Shown here one piece after another: positions 1-8,404 of a stretch of DNA of 17,952 nucleotides (positions are counted from its first letter, which is position 1; every line of letters begins with the position of its first letter). Under the pieces are notes generated by a model. That model was not told the origin of the DNA and ran no database searches. It was given only the letters and a program-made list of their open reading frames with translations. A program made the translations under genes and the position numbers. Source of the stretch: Lentisphaeria bacterium (GTDB lineage Bacteria; Verrucomicrobiota; Lentisphaeria; Victivallales; Victivallaceae); contig JABLYX010000083.1 in assembly GCA_018265615.1 (NCBI GenBank), positions 1-17,952 of the forward strand, written 5' to 3'.

Positions 1-636
1 GGCCGCGCTGTTCGAGCTGATCAACGCATTGTTCAACATCTCAAGCGTGGTTCCGGACAGAAGATAAATACCGCCGCCTCCGGCGCTTGCAGTATTACCT
101 TCGATCGTTCCGCCGTCAACTGTAACCTTGATTCCGCCCGACGCATACACGCCGCCGCCATTCACGGCACGGTTGCCCGTCACTGCCATTCCAGACGTAA
201 TCAACACATCGGTTTCGCTCCAGATCCCGCCGCCGTTGCCCGTCGCCGTATTGCCCGAGATGCTTCCTGAAGTCAACGTCAGCGTCGAACCTGCTTCGGC
301 ATACACGCCGCCGCCGTCGGCCGCGTTGTTCGTGCTGACTGAGGCGTTGTTCAACATCTCAAGCGTGGTTCCGGACAGGAGATAAATACCGCCGCCTCCG
401 GTGCTTGCAGTATTGTCTTCGATCGTTCCGCCGTCAACTGTAACCTTGATTCCACCCGACGCATACACGCCGCCGCCATTCACGGCACGGTTGCCCGTCA
501 CTGCCATTCCAGACGTAATCAACACATCGGTTTCGCTCCAGATCCCGCCGCCGTTGGCAATTGCGCTGTTGTCGCTCACGGTTCCGGACAATGTCAGGGT
601 CGTCCCCGAAATCGCATGGATGCCGCCGCCGTTCAC
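1..636 (-). pseudogene. Same-frame continuation of the giant repeat protein beyond the TAG (3' part, runs off window)
   Basis: Reading on from the TAG in the same frame gives uninterrupted repeat protein to the window edge: VNGGGIHAISG, then DNSAIANGGGIWSE, GNRAVNGGGVYASGG, TASTGGGGIYLLSG and further units. No frameshift is needed. The first codon after the stop is GTG and an ATG occurs at 505-507, but neither has a ribosome-binding site, so a separate gene is unlikely. The most economical reading is that 1-8355 is one gene interrupted by a nonsense codon, a base error, or a read-through stop. If the stop is real, this stretch is an untranslated remnant. Confidence 0.65.
29..558 (-). repeat. 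318-bp tandem repeat (106 codons) inside the repeat-protein gene
   Basis: Positions 29-240 recur at 347-558 with a period of 318 bp, a multiple of three. I count about five substitutions in about 212 bp by eye (for example near 57, 80, 91-92 and 136). The flanking parts of each unit, including 1-28 versus 319-346, are related but more diverged. This is a recent in-frame duplication within a gene already made of older repeats. It is also the kind of sequence where short-read assembly can collapse or misplace copies. Confidence 0.85.
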
Positions 637-3600
637 CTACGCCGTATTGCCGCTGACAGCCGAAGCCCCGTCCATGACCAGGATTGTGGCCGACTCCAAA
701 GCGATGCCGCCGCCGTTCGCCGCACTGTTGCCCAACCCGGTCCCGCCGACAGTCACGCCATTCAGTGCGACCGTCAGCGCCGGGCCGGAAGCGTAGATGC
801 CGCCGCCGTCGCCCGTCGCCGTATTGCTGTGGATTGAGCTCGTGCCGTCCGCCGTGATCACGCTCGTGTATGATGAGGCCGAGGTCGTGACGATCGCCAC
901 GCCGCCGCCGTTCTCCGATGCAGCATTGTGACTGACCCCGGAACCGTTTATCATCGCAAGCCCCGCCCCGTCGGTCAGATAAACACCGCCGCCGATACGT
1001 GCGGAGTTGCCGCCGGGACTTCCGCCGACAGTTGTTCCGTCCAGCGTCACAACCGTTGCCGAACCGGTCGCATAGATCGCTCCCCCCCGGCTCCCCGCAC
1101 TATTCCCCGAAAGAGCGCTTCCCGTCACCGTCATCGATTTATTTGTGTAAATCGCACCGCCGCCGCTGGAGGCGCCTGTCCCGTTGGCCTCATTCTCAGT
1201 GAAAGTCGAATCCGAAAGCGTGAACTCCCGGGTGGAGGTATGATAGATCGCACCGCCGCTGTTTGCGGCGGCGTTCCCCGTAAACGTGCTGCCGGTCACC
1301 GAAACTTCGCCGTACCCCTTGAGGTAGCCGTAGGAGCTGATCGCGCCGCCGTAGTTCGCCGTGTTCCCGGTGAATGTGCTGCCGCTGACTTCCGCCTTGC
1401 CCCAATTCAGCGCGGAACTCCAGTAACCGACGCCGATCGCGCCGCCGTAGCTCGTGGCGGAGTTTTCCGTAAAAGTGCAGTCCGTGATCTTCAGGTACGC
1501 GCCGTGAAGCAGGATCGCGCCGCCGACACCGCCGTTCAATACGGAATTCTCCGTAAATGTGACGTTCTCGATCGAGGAGGTCAGTTGCGGATCCGCATTG
1601 CGCTGAGTTACATAAATCGCGCCGCCGCCATTACTTCCGAACTTTTGCCCCAGAGTCCGGTTTCCCGAAAACACGGCCTTGCTGGCCGCGGTGATGGTCA
1701 GAGTCCCATGCGTGTAGATCGCACCGCCGTAATTGTTCGCCTGATTATCGATGAACCTGATGTTCGGCGCATCGATGTACAGGACGGAACCGCTCTGGCC
1801 GGAAATGGCCCCGCCGTCGGCATCGTCAGCCGTCACGGACTTGTTCCCCTCGAACAGGATATCGCTGCCGGTGATCGCGAGGTTCCCGGCAAAGAAAATC
1901 GCGCCGCCGAGCCCGTTCTTGTGACGGAACGCCTCGTTGTTCCGGAATACGGTCGAATCACCGCTGATGGTGATATTGTCCGTCGCCGAAGCCGAGTAGA
2001 TTGCACCGCCGTACCCCATGCCCCGGTTGTCGGCAAAAAGCGTATTTTTGCCCGAGATCGTCAGCATCGCGCCGTCCTTCATATTGATCGCGCCGCCCTC
2101 GCCGCCGGTCTGAGGAGTGGTTCCCGCCTGGTTGTCGCGGAACACCGTATTGTCGCCGATGATCGAAAGCGAAGCGGCGCTTCCGTTGATGGCGACCGCG
2201 CCGCCGCCCCCGGCCCGGTTGCTCAGGAAACTCGTGCCGATTCCGCCGACGGTGACGGCGTCTATGGAATTGATCGCACCGCCGCGCCCGGTCGCCGTGT
2301 TGTACTGGAACACGTTGCCCGAACCGCCGATCACGATGGATCCGGCCGCATCGACGCCGCCGCCGTTGCCGGTCGCCGTGTTGTAGCTGATTTCGGTTCC
2401 GCCTTCGATTACGAGCTTCGCGGAAGAAGCCAGCGCAATTCCGCCGCCGTTTTTCGCCCTGTTCCCCTGACTGACGTCGCCGGCCGTATCATATCCGCCG
2501 ATCACTGCCCCGTTCAGCGTCAGCGTCGCGGAGGAGCCGGTGACAAAGACGCCGCCGCCGCTGCCCGCCGACGCGCTGTTCAGGAACACAGCGAAATCCG
2601 CGCCGATCGTGAACGAGGTCGCGCTCCAGATGCCGCCGCCGTTCCCCGTCGTCGCCGTATTATTGCTGACTTCTCCCGAGGTCAGGGTCATGCCGGTCCC
2701 GGAAGCCGCGTAGATGCCGCCGCCGTTCCCCGCCGTATTGTACGAAACGACCGAGCCGTTGACGGTGACCAGCTTCGCGGAAGAGGCCAGTGCGATGCCG
2801 CCGCCGTTCAATGCGCTGTTCGCATTCGCGGCGCTGCCGCCGATCGTCGCGCCGTCAAGCGTCAGCACTGCGTTGGTTCCGGAGGCGAAAACGCCGCCGC
2901 CGTTCCCTTTCACCGCACTGTTCGAACTCACTTCGACCCCGCTGCCGATCGTCAATGCCGCGCCGGTCCAGATGCCGCCGCCGTTCCCCGTCGCCGCCGA
3001 GTTGCCGGAGATGGTTCCGCCGTTCAGCGTAACCTTCGCATTCGCCGCAAGATAAAGCCCGCCGCCGTTGCCGCCGGCCGTATTGCTCCGGATCTGTACA
3101 TCATCGCTGTTGACGTTAAGGATCCCCTGCCCGGCGACATAGATGCCGCCGCCGTTCCGGCTCGTTCCGCTCGTGGTGGTGTTGTCATGGATATCGGTAT
3201 TCCCGGTGAGCGTCAGCGTCGTCAGGTAAGTGGCGCTCCCGCCGAGGTAAACGCCCGCGCCGTTATTGGCGGTGTTGCCGTAGATCTCCGTATCACCGCC
3301 AAGGGTCACGGAGGGGCCGCCCGCAAGCGCGCCGCTGCGCCCGCCGACGACCATGATGCCGCCGCCGCTGGAGGAAGCGGTGTTGTTGTAGATCTTCGCG
3401 TCGTAGATCTCGACGTTGCAGGTTCGGTCAATTGCAATGCCCGCGCCGAGCGCCCCCTGGTTGCCGTAGATGGAGACGCCGCTCCCCTTCGCGATGGTCA
3501 TATCCGAGTCGATCAGGTAGATGCCGCCGCCGCTGCCGTACAGGCCGCTCCTCGAAATGTTGTTGTGGATTTCGACATTCTTCCCGGTGATGACCAGCGT

Positions 3601-6600
3601 CGCCAGATAGTTCATGTTGAGGCCGCCGCCGCGGCCGTAGCCGAGCGCAAGCGCCTTCGCCTCGTTGTCATGGATCTTGACGTTGTCGCCGAGCGTGAGC
3701 TTGTTCTTATTGACATAGATGCCGCCGCCGCCCGCAGCGCTGTTGTTTTTGAAGACGGAGTCGGAGACCGTGAGCTCTTTCGCGCCCGCGGCGAGCAGGA
3801 GGCCGCCGCCGAGCCCGTTATTGTGGAAGTTGTGGTTGTCGTCGACCGTCACATTCTTCAGGTCCGCTTTTCCCTGGATCAGAGTGATCGCGGCGCCGTT
3901 CTGAGAACCGTTTTCGGCAACGTGATTTGCGTTGGTGTTTCCCTTGATCACGACGTTGTCGCCGGCGTTTCCGCCGATGAACAGGCCGCCGCCGGACCCA
4001 TCGTCGTCACACTGCATCTTGATCGCCGTACCGTGGCTCGCCTGGTTGTCGTTGATCTGCGTCGTGCCGGTGATATAGAGCTTGCCGCGCTGCAGCAGGA
4101 TCCCGCCGCCGCCGCAGTGAATTCCGGACTCCTTGCCGTTCCCCACGGTCACAATGTTGTTGTTGACCTCCGACGCGCCGGTAATCGTAACCTCGCTTCC
4201 GGTGCCGTTCAGTCCGATCATGATTCCGCCGCCGCCCGCTCCGGCGACGTTGTTCATGGCGGTCACACTGTTGTGATTGACCTTCACATCGGTCAGCGTA
4301 ACCTTCGAACCGCCTGCGATATAGATGCCGCCGCCGCCGGGACTGCCCGGCGCCGTACCGGTCATGACCACAGCGTTATTGGAGATGTTCGTGCCGGTCA
4401 CATTCGCATTCGCGCCGGTACCGATGTACAATCCTCCGCCGTAACGGCTTGCGGTATTGTTCGTGATTCCGCCCGCCCCCGTCGCCGTAATCGTGCTGCC
4501 GCCGCCGACCGCAACACCGCCGCCGTTCAGCGCGCTGTTGTAAGCGATGCTCCCGTCCGTCAGGATGAGATTCGCGCCGCCGGCCAGGAAAACGCCGCCG
4601 CCGCTGCCCGTCAGAGCGCTGTTCCCGTGCGCCGCAGCGGTTCCGCCGACGACGCCTCCGTTCAGCGTCACAGTCGCCGCCGTTCCATCCGCATAGATGC
4701 CGCCGCCGTTCACTGCGCTGTTCGCCTGAACGGCGACTCCGGAAGTCAGGGTCATGGCCGCCGCCGTCCAGATGCCGCCGCCGTTTCCGCTTGCGCTGTT
4801 GCTGCTTACGCTGCCGGAGGTCAGAGTCAGGCCGGTTCCGGCCGCAGCATGGATGCCGCCGCCGTTCACTGCACTGTTATAAGAGACCGCCGCATTGTTG
4901 AGGACAAGCTTCGCGGAAGAGGCCAGCGCGATGCCGCCGCCGTTCAGCGCGCTGTTGGCGCTGCCGGAGACGCCTCCGACGGTCGTCCCATTCAGCGTGA
5001 CAAGCGCCGCGGAGCCGGTGGCGAAGATACCGCCGCCGCTGCCCGCATCAGCCTGGTTCGCATAGAGTTCAAAATCCGCGCCGAGGGTCAGCGCCTTTCC
5101 GTTCGTATAGATGCCGCCGCCGTTTCCGGCGGTCACGCTGTTGTGGTGGACCGCCCCCTGGCTGAAGATCTGCGCGACCCCGTTCAGATAAATGCCGCCG
5201 CCTGCCGCCGAAGCGGAGTTGCAGCTGATCTCGGTATCCGCATCCATCGCCAGATAGGCGTTCGTATTCAGGAAGATGCCCCCGCCCTGCTTCGCGCTGT
5301 TCCCGCTGCCGGCAGTGCCGCCGATGGTCACGTTGTCCAGCGTCACATCAACCCGGTAGGTCGCGGAACTCGTATACGCGGAAGCATAGATTGCGCCGCC
5401 GTCGCTGTTGACGGCAGTGTTCCCTTCAAAAACACAATCGGTCAACGCGAGCGACGTCTTTGCCGCCGCGGAGTCGGATGAAACGAAAATCGCGCCGCCC
5501 TTGCCGCTGCTGCCGGTCGCCTTGTTCCCCGTGAACTCCACGTCGGTGATCGACAGCTCGACATACGACTTGTGGTAGATCGCGCCGCCGCCGGTGACGG
5601 CCTCGTTCCCGTCGAAGGAGGTTTTCACCGCACCCGACGGATCGTCGGAGATCGTCAGAGAGCCGCCGTAGAAACTGCCGCTTCCGTCCTTGATGGAGGC
5701 ATTGTAAATCGCTCCACCGTAATTCGATGCCTTGTTTCCGACAAACGTGCTGTTCGCAATCGTGACATCGGCGGCGCCGCGTGACCGTGTTGCGCTCGCG
5801 GAACTGAAAGCCTCGCTGAACGTGCTGATCGCACCGCCCTGCCCGCCGGTGTTCCCGGTGAAGGTGCTGTTGGAGATGTCGATCTTCGCCGCACCGTGCG
5901 TCGAGGTGTAATACCCGCCGCCGATCGCGCCGCCGCGACCGTAGTTCGTGTCGGAAACCCAGTTCTCCGTGAACGTGCAGCCGTCCACCTCGACCCACGC
6001 GCTGTAGACGAGGATCGCGCCGCCGAGCCCGCCCCGGTAGAAGCCCGAGGTGGAGTTGGCCCAGTTCCCGGTGAAGGAAGCGCCCGCAATCACGGATTTG
6101 TACGCGGCGTCTTTGCTGCTGTTGCGGATGTGGACCGCTCCGCCTCCGTTCAGGTAGAACGCCTTGCTGGTGATGAAGTTGCCTTCGAACTTCGCACCGC
6201 AGTCATTCAGGACAAGATATCCCGCGTAGACCGCGCCGCCGTAGTTCTGCGCCTCGTTGTTCTTGAAGGTGATGTTCCCGGCGTCGATGAAGAGCCGCGC
6301 CGTTTCGCTGTTGACCCAGATCGCGCCGCCGTTGCCGTTGCTGTTCGTTTCGTGGAAAGCCTTGTTGCTGTCGAACAGGATATCGCTGCCGGTGATGTCC
6401 ACGGCTCCCGTGGAGTAAATCGCGCCGCCGCCGGCGGAGCTGCTCCCGATCCGGTACGATTCGTTGTTGCTGAACTGCGTGCCGTCGCCGCTGATATCAA
6501 GCGTTCCGGCCGTCGCAATCGCGCCGCCGTAGCCGTTTCCGCGCGCCAGGTTCTGCTCGAAAACAGTGCCGGTGCCGGAAATGTCCAGCGAAGTGCCGCT

Positions 6601-8355
6601 TCCCATGTAGATCGCGCCGCCGAAGCTCGATTTGTTCAGCCTGAACGCCGCGCCGTCCCCTTCGATCGAGAGCGAGCCGTTGTTGTGGATATAGATCGCG
6701 CCGCCGCTGCTGAGCGCTTCGTTGTTGGTGAACGCCGTATCGCTCCCGCCGATGACGACATCACCGAGGGAGTAGATCGCTCCTCCGTTGCCTTTGGCGT
6801 AGTTGCTGTCGAATTCGCCACCGAGGATCGTCAGGGTGCTGCCCGCCGCGGCATTGACCGCGCCGCCGTTGCCGGCGGTGTAGCCGTTCTGCATGGTCAC
6901 GCCGTCGAGTGTGACGCTGGAGTTGGCCCCGACCGTCATGATCTGGGCGCCCTGCGTCGTCACCGTGCCGAGCCCTGCCCCGGCCGTCCGGTCCGTTGCG
7001 ACGGAGTCCCCGGCGAACTCCGAACCGCCGTCGAATACAAGGTTGTTCACGGTTACGGTGAGGTTCGCACCCACGCTGAACATGGTTCCGCCGGCGCTTC
7101 CGGTCCAGGTCAGGGTGTAGCCGTTCCCGTCGATGTCGATGTCGCGGCCGATCGTGATCGTGCCGGTGATGTCGAAGCTGCCGACGATGGTGATGCTCGC
7201 GTCGGAGCCTGCCAACGCGTTCAGCAGCTCCGTCTCATTCGAGGCGGAGGCGAGCGTGTAGCCGTAGCCGGAGACGGAGATGTTCACAGCTTCGATGGGA
7301 CCGAGCGTATACTCAAGATCCCAGTCGCCGCCCGCCCCGGTGGAGTCGACCGAGGCGGCGACGTCCGCGCCCATGATGTCGCCGAGCTCATAAACGAACG
7401 CCTTGCCGGCATCGTTCCCGGCGAGGTTGCAGCTGTAAAGCAGGAGATCGCCATCCTCGGAGATGTGCTCCCCGATCGCCGCAAAGGCGTCGCGGTTCTC
7501 CGCGACGTAATCGGAGTCGATGATATCCCCGTTCAGATAGAGATAACCCGCATTGCCGTGGGAGAAAATGCGGATCGCGTCATACTGCCCGTCCGCCTGG
7601 TCGAGGAACTCGTTGATCTGGTCGAGAGCGCTGCCGTCACCGTCGAGGTAGAGAATGTCGGTGTCGTCTCCGAATTCGGCGGCGATCCTGTCCGCATCCT
7701 TGACTTCAGAGCCGATGATCACCAGCTCGCGGCGGCCGGCGTCCGATTCCGGCAGGAAGCCGTCGGCAAAGGCGACCGGCTCTTCCCCGTCGTCATCGCC
7801 GTCACCGGCAACCTCATCCAAAACCGCCGCAAAGTCGTCGGCATAGCTGTCCGAGCCGGGATCGAGCAACGCAACTTCAGCGTTGTCACCGAGATGCGCC
7901 TGCAGCCCGTCCCAGAAGTCGGAATCGGCCTCCGCCCCGGATACGACAACGGCGCGGCCGACGGTACGGCCGTCAAGCGCCTCGGCGATCCTGTCGAGGA
8001 TTTCCGCACTGGTCTCATCCCCGTCGAATCTGACCACGACGACGTTGTCGCCGGCCTGTTCCTGAAGTTCGTCCGCGCCCTCCGCATCGCCGGAGATGAC
8101 GATCAGCTCAACCCCGCCGGACGTTTCCGTCTCTGTTCCATCCGCCTCCGGGGCGGTTACCGGCGCACCGCCGCCGGAATCCGGCCCGGGCCCCTGCATG
8201 GGGCCGGCGGTTGCGGCGGCATACTTCTCCGCCTCGCCCTGGCCGCCATCCTGCTGATCCGCCCCCTCGGCCTGGTTCTGTGCTTCATCGGCATACGCGG
8301 CCTCCACGGCGGCGGCGGCTTCGAACAGGACACGGTCTTCCAAACGATAAATCAT
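637..8355 (-). CDS. Giant LEPR-XLL / DUF4347 / PMP-like repeat protein (adhesin-like), ending at an in-frame TAG
   Basis: 2572 residues up to the TAG. Residues 1-17 (MIYRLEDRVLFEAAAAV) resemble the LEPR-XLL N-terminal motif of large repeat proteins in PVC and other bacteria. No hydrophobic Sec signal peptide is visible. Residues 20-80 are low-complexity (A/E/Q/G). Residues 81-190 look like a degenerate DUF4347 copy. Residues 209-356 match DUF4347, with SHG (His266), YSCNLAG (Cys309), GADVAAS and GDWDLEY. From about residue 370 a predicted right-handed beta-helix begins, built of short repeats: GGAI/FxxN units like chlamydial Pmp repeats (about 430-1020 and 2050-2450) and NGGGI units (about 1020-2050 and 2450 onward). 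The start is supported by GGAG 7 nt upstream. It is probably a secreted or surface protein; adhesion is inferred from repeat type only. The frame stays open past the stop, so the C-terminus and any anchor or barrel are not visible. The divergent exporter operon is the likely partner. Confidence 0.85.
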   Translation of the reverse strand: MIYRLEDRVLFEAAAAVEAAYADEAQNQAEGADQQDGGQGEAEKYAAATAGPMQGPGPDSGGGAPVTAPEADGTETETSGGVELIVISGDAEGADELQEQAGDNVVVVRFDGDETSAEILDRIAEALDGRTVGRAVVVSGAEADSDFWDGLQAHLGDNAEVALLDPGSDSYADDFAAVLDEVAGDGDDDGEEPVAFADGFLPESDAGRRELVIIGSEVKDADRIAAEFGDDTDILYLDGDGSALDQINEFLDQADGQYDAIRIFSHGNAGYLYLNGDIIDSDYVAENRDAFAAIGEHISEDGDLLLYSCNLAGNDAGKAFVYELGDIMGADVAASVDSTGAGGDWDLEYTLGPIEAVNISVSGYGYTLASASNETELLNALAGSDASITIVGSFDITGTITIGRDIDIDGNGYTLTWTGSAGGTMFSVGANLTVTVNNLVFDGGSEFAGDSVATDRTAGAGLGTVTTQGAQIMTVGANSSVTLDGVTMQNGYTAGNGGAVNAAAGSTLTILGGEFDSNYAKGNGGAIYSLGDVVIGGSDTAFTNNEALSSGGAIYIHNNGSLSIEGDGAAFRLNKSSFGGAIYMGSGTSLDISGTGTVFEQNLARGNGYGGAIATAGTLDISGDGTQFSNNESYRIGSSSAGGGAIYSTGAVDITGSDILFDSNKAFHETNSNGNGGAIWVNSETARLFIDAGNITFKNNEAQNYGGAVYAGYLVLNDCGAKFEGNFITSKAFYLNGGGAVHIRNSSKDAAYKSVIAGASFTGNWANSTSGFYRGGLGGAILVYSAWVEVDGCTFTENWVSDTNYGRGGAIGGGYYTSTHGAAKIDISNSTFTGNTGGQGGAISTFSEAFSSASATRSRGAADVTIANSTFVGNKASNYGGAIYNASIKDGSGSFYGGSLTISDDPSGAVKTSFDGNEAVTGGGAIYHKSYVELSITDVEFTGNKATGSSGKGGAIFVSSDSAAAKTSLALTDCVFEGNTAVNSDGGAIYASAYTSSATYRVDVTLDNVTIGGTAGSGNSAKQGGGIFLNTNAYLAMDADTEISCNSASAAGGGIYLNGVAQIFSQGAVHHNSVTAGNGGGIYTNGKALTLGADFELYANQADAGSGGGIFATGSAALVTLNGTTVGGVSGSANSALNGGGIALASSAKLVLNNAAVSYNSAVNGGGIHAAAGTGLTLTSGSVSSNSASGNGGGIWTAAAMTLTSGVAVQANSAVNGGGIYADGTAATVTLNGGVVGGTAAAHGNSALTGSGGGVFLAGGANLILTDGSIAYNSALNGGGVAVGGGSTITATGAGGITNNTASRYGGGLYIGTGANANVTGTNISNNAVVMTGTAPGSPGGGGIYIAGGSKVTLTDVKVNHNSVTAMNNVAGAGGGGIMIGLNGTGSEVTITGASEVNNNIVTVGNGKESGIHCGGGGILLQRGKLYITGTTQINDNQASHGTAIKMQCDDDGSGGGLFIGGNAGDNVVIKGNTNANHVAENGSQNGAAITLIQGKADLKNVTVDDNHNFHNNGLGGGLLLAAGAKELTVSDSVFKNNSAAGGGGIYVNKNKLTLGDNVKIHDNEAKALALGYGRGGGLNMNYLATLVITGKNVEIHNNISRSGLYGSGGGIYLIDSDMTIAKGSGVSIYGNQGALGAGIAIDRTCNVEIYDAKIYNNTASSSGGGIMVVGGRSGALAGGPSVTLGGDTEIYGNTANNGAGVYLGGSATYLTTLTLTGNTDIHDNTTTSGTSRNGGGIYVAGQGILNVNSDDVQIRSNTAGGNGGGLYLAANAKVTLNGGTISGNSAATGNGGGIWTGAALTIGSGVEVSSNSAVKGNGGGVFASGTNAVLTLDGATIGGSAANANSALNGGGIALASSAKLVTVNGSVVSYNTAGNGGGIYAASGTGMTLTSGEVSNNTATTGNGGGIWSATSFTIGADFAVFLNSASAGSGGGVFVTGSSATLTLNGAVIGGYDTAGDVSQGNRAKNGGGIALASSAKLVIEGGTEISYNTATGNGGGVDAAGSIVIGGSGNVFQYNTATGRGGAINSIDAVTVGGIGTSFLSNRAGGGGAVAINGSAASLSIIGDNTVFRDNQAGTTPQTGGEGGAINMKDGAMLTISGKNTLFADNRGMGYGGAIYSASATDNITISGDSTVFRNNEAFRHKNGLGGAIFFAGNLAITGSDILFEGNKSVTADDADGGAISGQSGSVLYIDAPNIRFIDNQANNYGGAIYTHGTLTITAASKAVFSGNRTLGQKFGSNGGGAIYVTQRNADPQLTSSIENVTFTENSVLNGGVGGAILLHGAYLKITDCTFTENSATSYGGAIGVGYWSSALNWGKAEVSGSTFTGNTANYGGAISSYGYLKGYGEVSVTGSTFTGNAAANSGGAIYHTSTREFTLSDSTFTENEANGTGASSGGGAIYTNKSMTVTGSALSGNSAGSRGGAIYATGSATVVTLDGTTVGGSPGGNSARIGGGVYLTDGAGLAMINGSGVSHNAASENGGGVAIVTTSASSYTSVITADGTSSIHSNTATGDGGGIYASGPALTVALNGVTVGGTGLGNSAANGGGIALESATILVMDGASAVSGNTA
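976..2165 (-). repeat. PMP-like super-module B (paralogous to 5268-6665)
   Basis: This segment encodes about 397 residues of GGAI/FxxN repeats whose order matches a second segment about 4.5 kb away. Matching landmarks in order are GDNTVFRDNQ, GMGYGGAI, SDILFEGNK, LYIDAPNIRF, NNYGGAIY, GGVGGAILL, CTFTENS, SYGGAIGVGYW and VGGSPGGNSARIGGG. A 26-bp stretch at 1850-1875 is identical to 6371-6396. This points to duplication of a large block, followed by divergence. Confidence 0.75.
2410..4929 (-). repeat. NGGGI-type repeat region with a thrice-repeated ALASSAKLV unit
   Basis: The nine-residue string ALASSAKLV is encoded three times, at about 2410-2436, 2767-2793 and 4903-4929. In each case it follows an NGGGI turn, and the surrounding units (S-YN-A-GGGI-A, TLTSG, GNGGGIW) also correspond between copies. 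The DNA copies differ by only a few bases, so they come from duplication within the gene and not from selection on the protein alone. Confidence 0.7.
5268..6665 (-). repeat. PMP-like super-module A (paralogous to 976-2165)
   Basis: This segment encodes about 466 residues with the same ordered landmarks as module B: GDGAAFRLNK, GNGYGGAI, SDILFDSNK, LFIDAGNITF, QNYGGAVY, GGLGGAILV, CTFTENW, GRGGAIGGGYY and IGGTAGSGNSAKQGGG. It is longer than B through insertions between repeat units. In both cases the module is followed, in the direction of translation, by NGGGI-type repeats. The gene therefore has a two-cycle architecture (GGAI block, GGGI block, GGAI block, GGGI block). Confidence 0.75.
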
Positions 8356-8362
8356 GAATGCA

Positions 8363-8366
8363 CTCC
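8363..8366 (-). promoter_or_regulatory. Ribosome-binding site of the giant repeat protein
   Basis: On the minus strand GGAG lies 7 nt before the ATG at 8355. It supports this start, from which the LEPR-XLL-like N-terminus begins directly. Confidence 0.65.
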
Positions 8367-8369
8367 GGA

Positions 8370-8386
8370 TTGTTTATTATGAACAA
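8370..8386. promoter_or_regulatory. 17-bp near-perfect palindrome over the -10 region (possible operator)
   Basis: TTGTTTATTATGAACAA is an inverted repeat with TTGTT/AACAA arms and only one mismatched pair around its centre. It overlaps the candidate -10 box and lies between the promoter and the ribosome-binding site of the giant gene, where a repressor would block transcription. No regulator for it is identifiable in the window. Confidence 0.4.
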
Positions 8387-8404
8387 AACATGTTATATGA
8401 TCAA
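8376..8404 (-). promoter_or_regulatory. Candidate sigma70-type promoter for the giant repeat protein
   Basis: On the minus strand TTGATC (8404-8399) and CATAAT (8381-8376) are separated by 17 bp, about 20 bp upstream of the start codon. The region is AT-rich, so chance matches are expected. The position and spacing are what make this the best candidate. Confidence 0.45.

Noticed and set aside
928..5481. 1517-residue plus-strand open frame opposite the giant gene
   Set aside because: It is the antisense shadow of GC-rich glycine repeat codons, which read as A/R/V/D-rich sequence and rarely give stops. It has no ribosome-binding site or recognisable domain, while the minus strand encodes a clear LEPR-XLL/DUF4347/PMP-like protein.
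1..8355. CRISPR array or satellite DNA because of the regular repeats
   Set aside because: The repeats are imperfect, in frame and protein-coding (GGAI/GGGI units). There are no constant repeats with unique spacers and no cas genes.
637..8355. Classical autotransporter (Pmp-like) with its own C-terminal barrel
   Set aside because: Not supported within the window: there is no Sec signal peptide and no barrel before the TAG or the left edge. It cannot be excluded because the gene runs out of the window.
5896..8382. 828-residue plus-strand open frame opposite the N-terminal part of the giant gene
   Set aside because: Antisense to the conserved DUF4347 coding region. It has biased composition, no motifs and no start signals.
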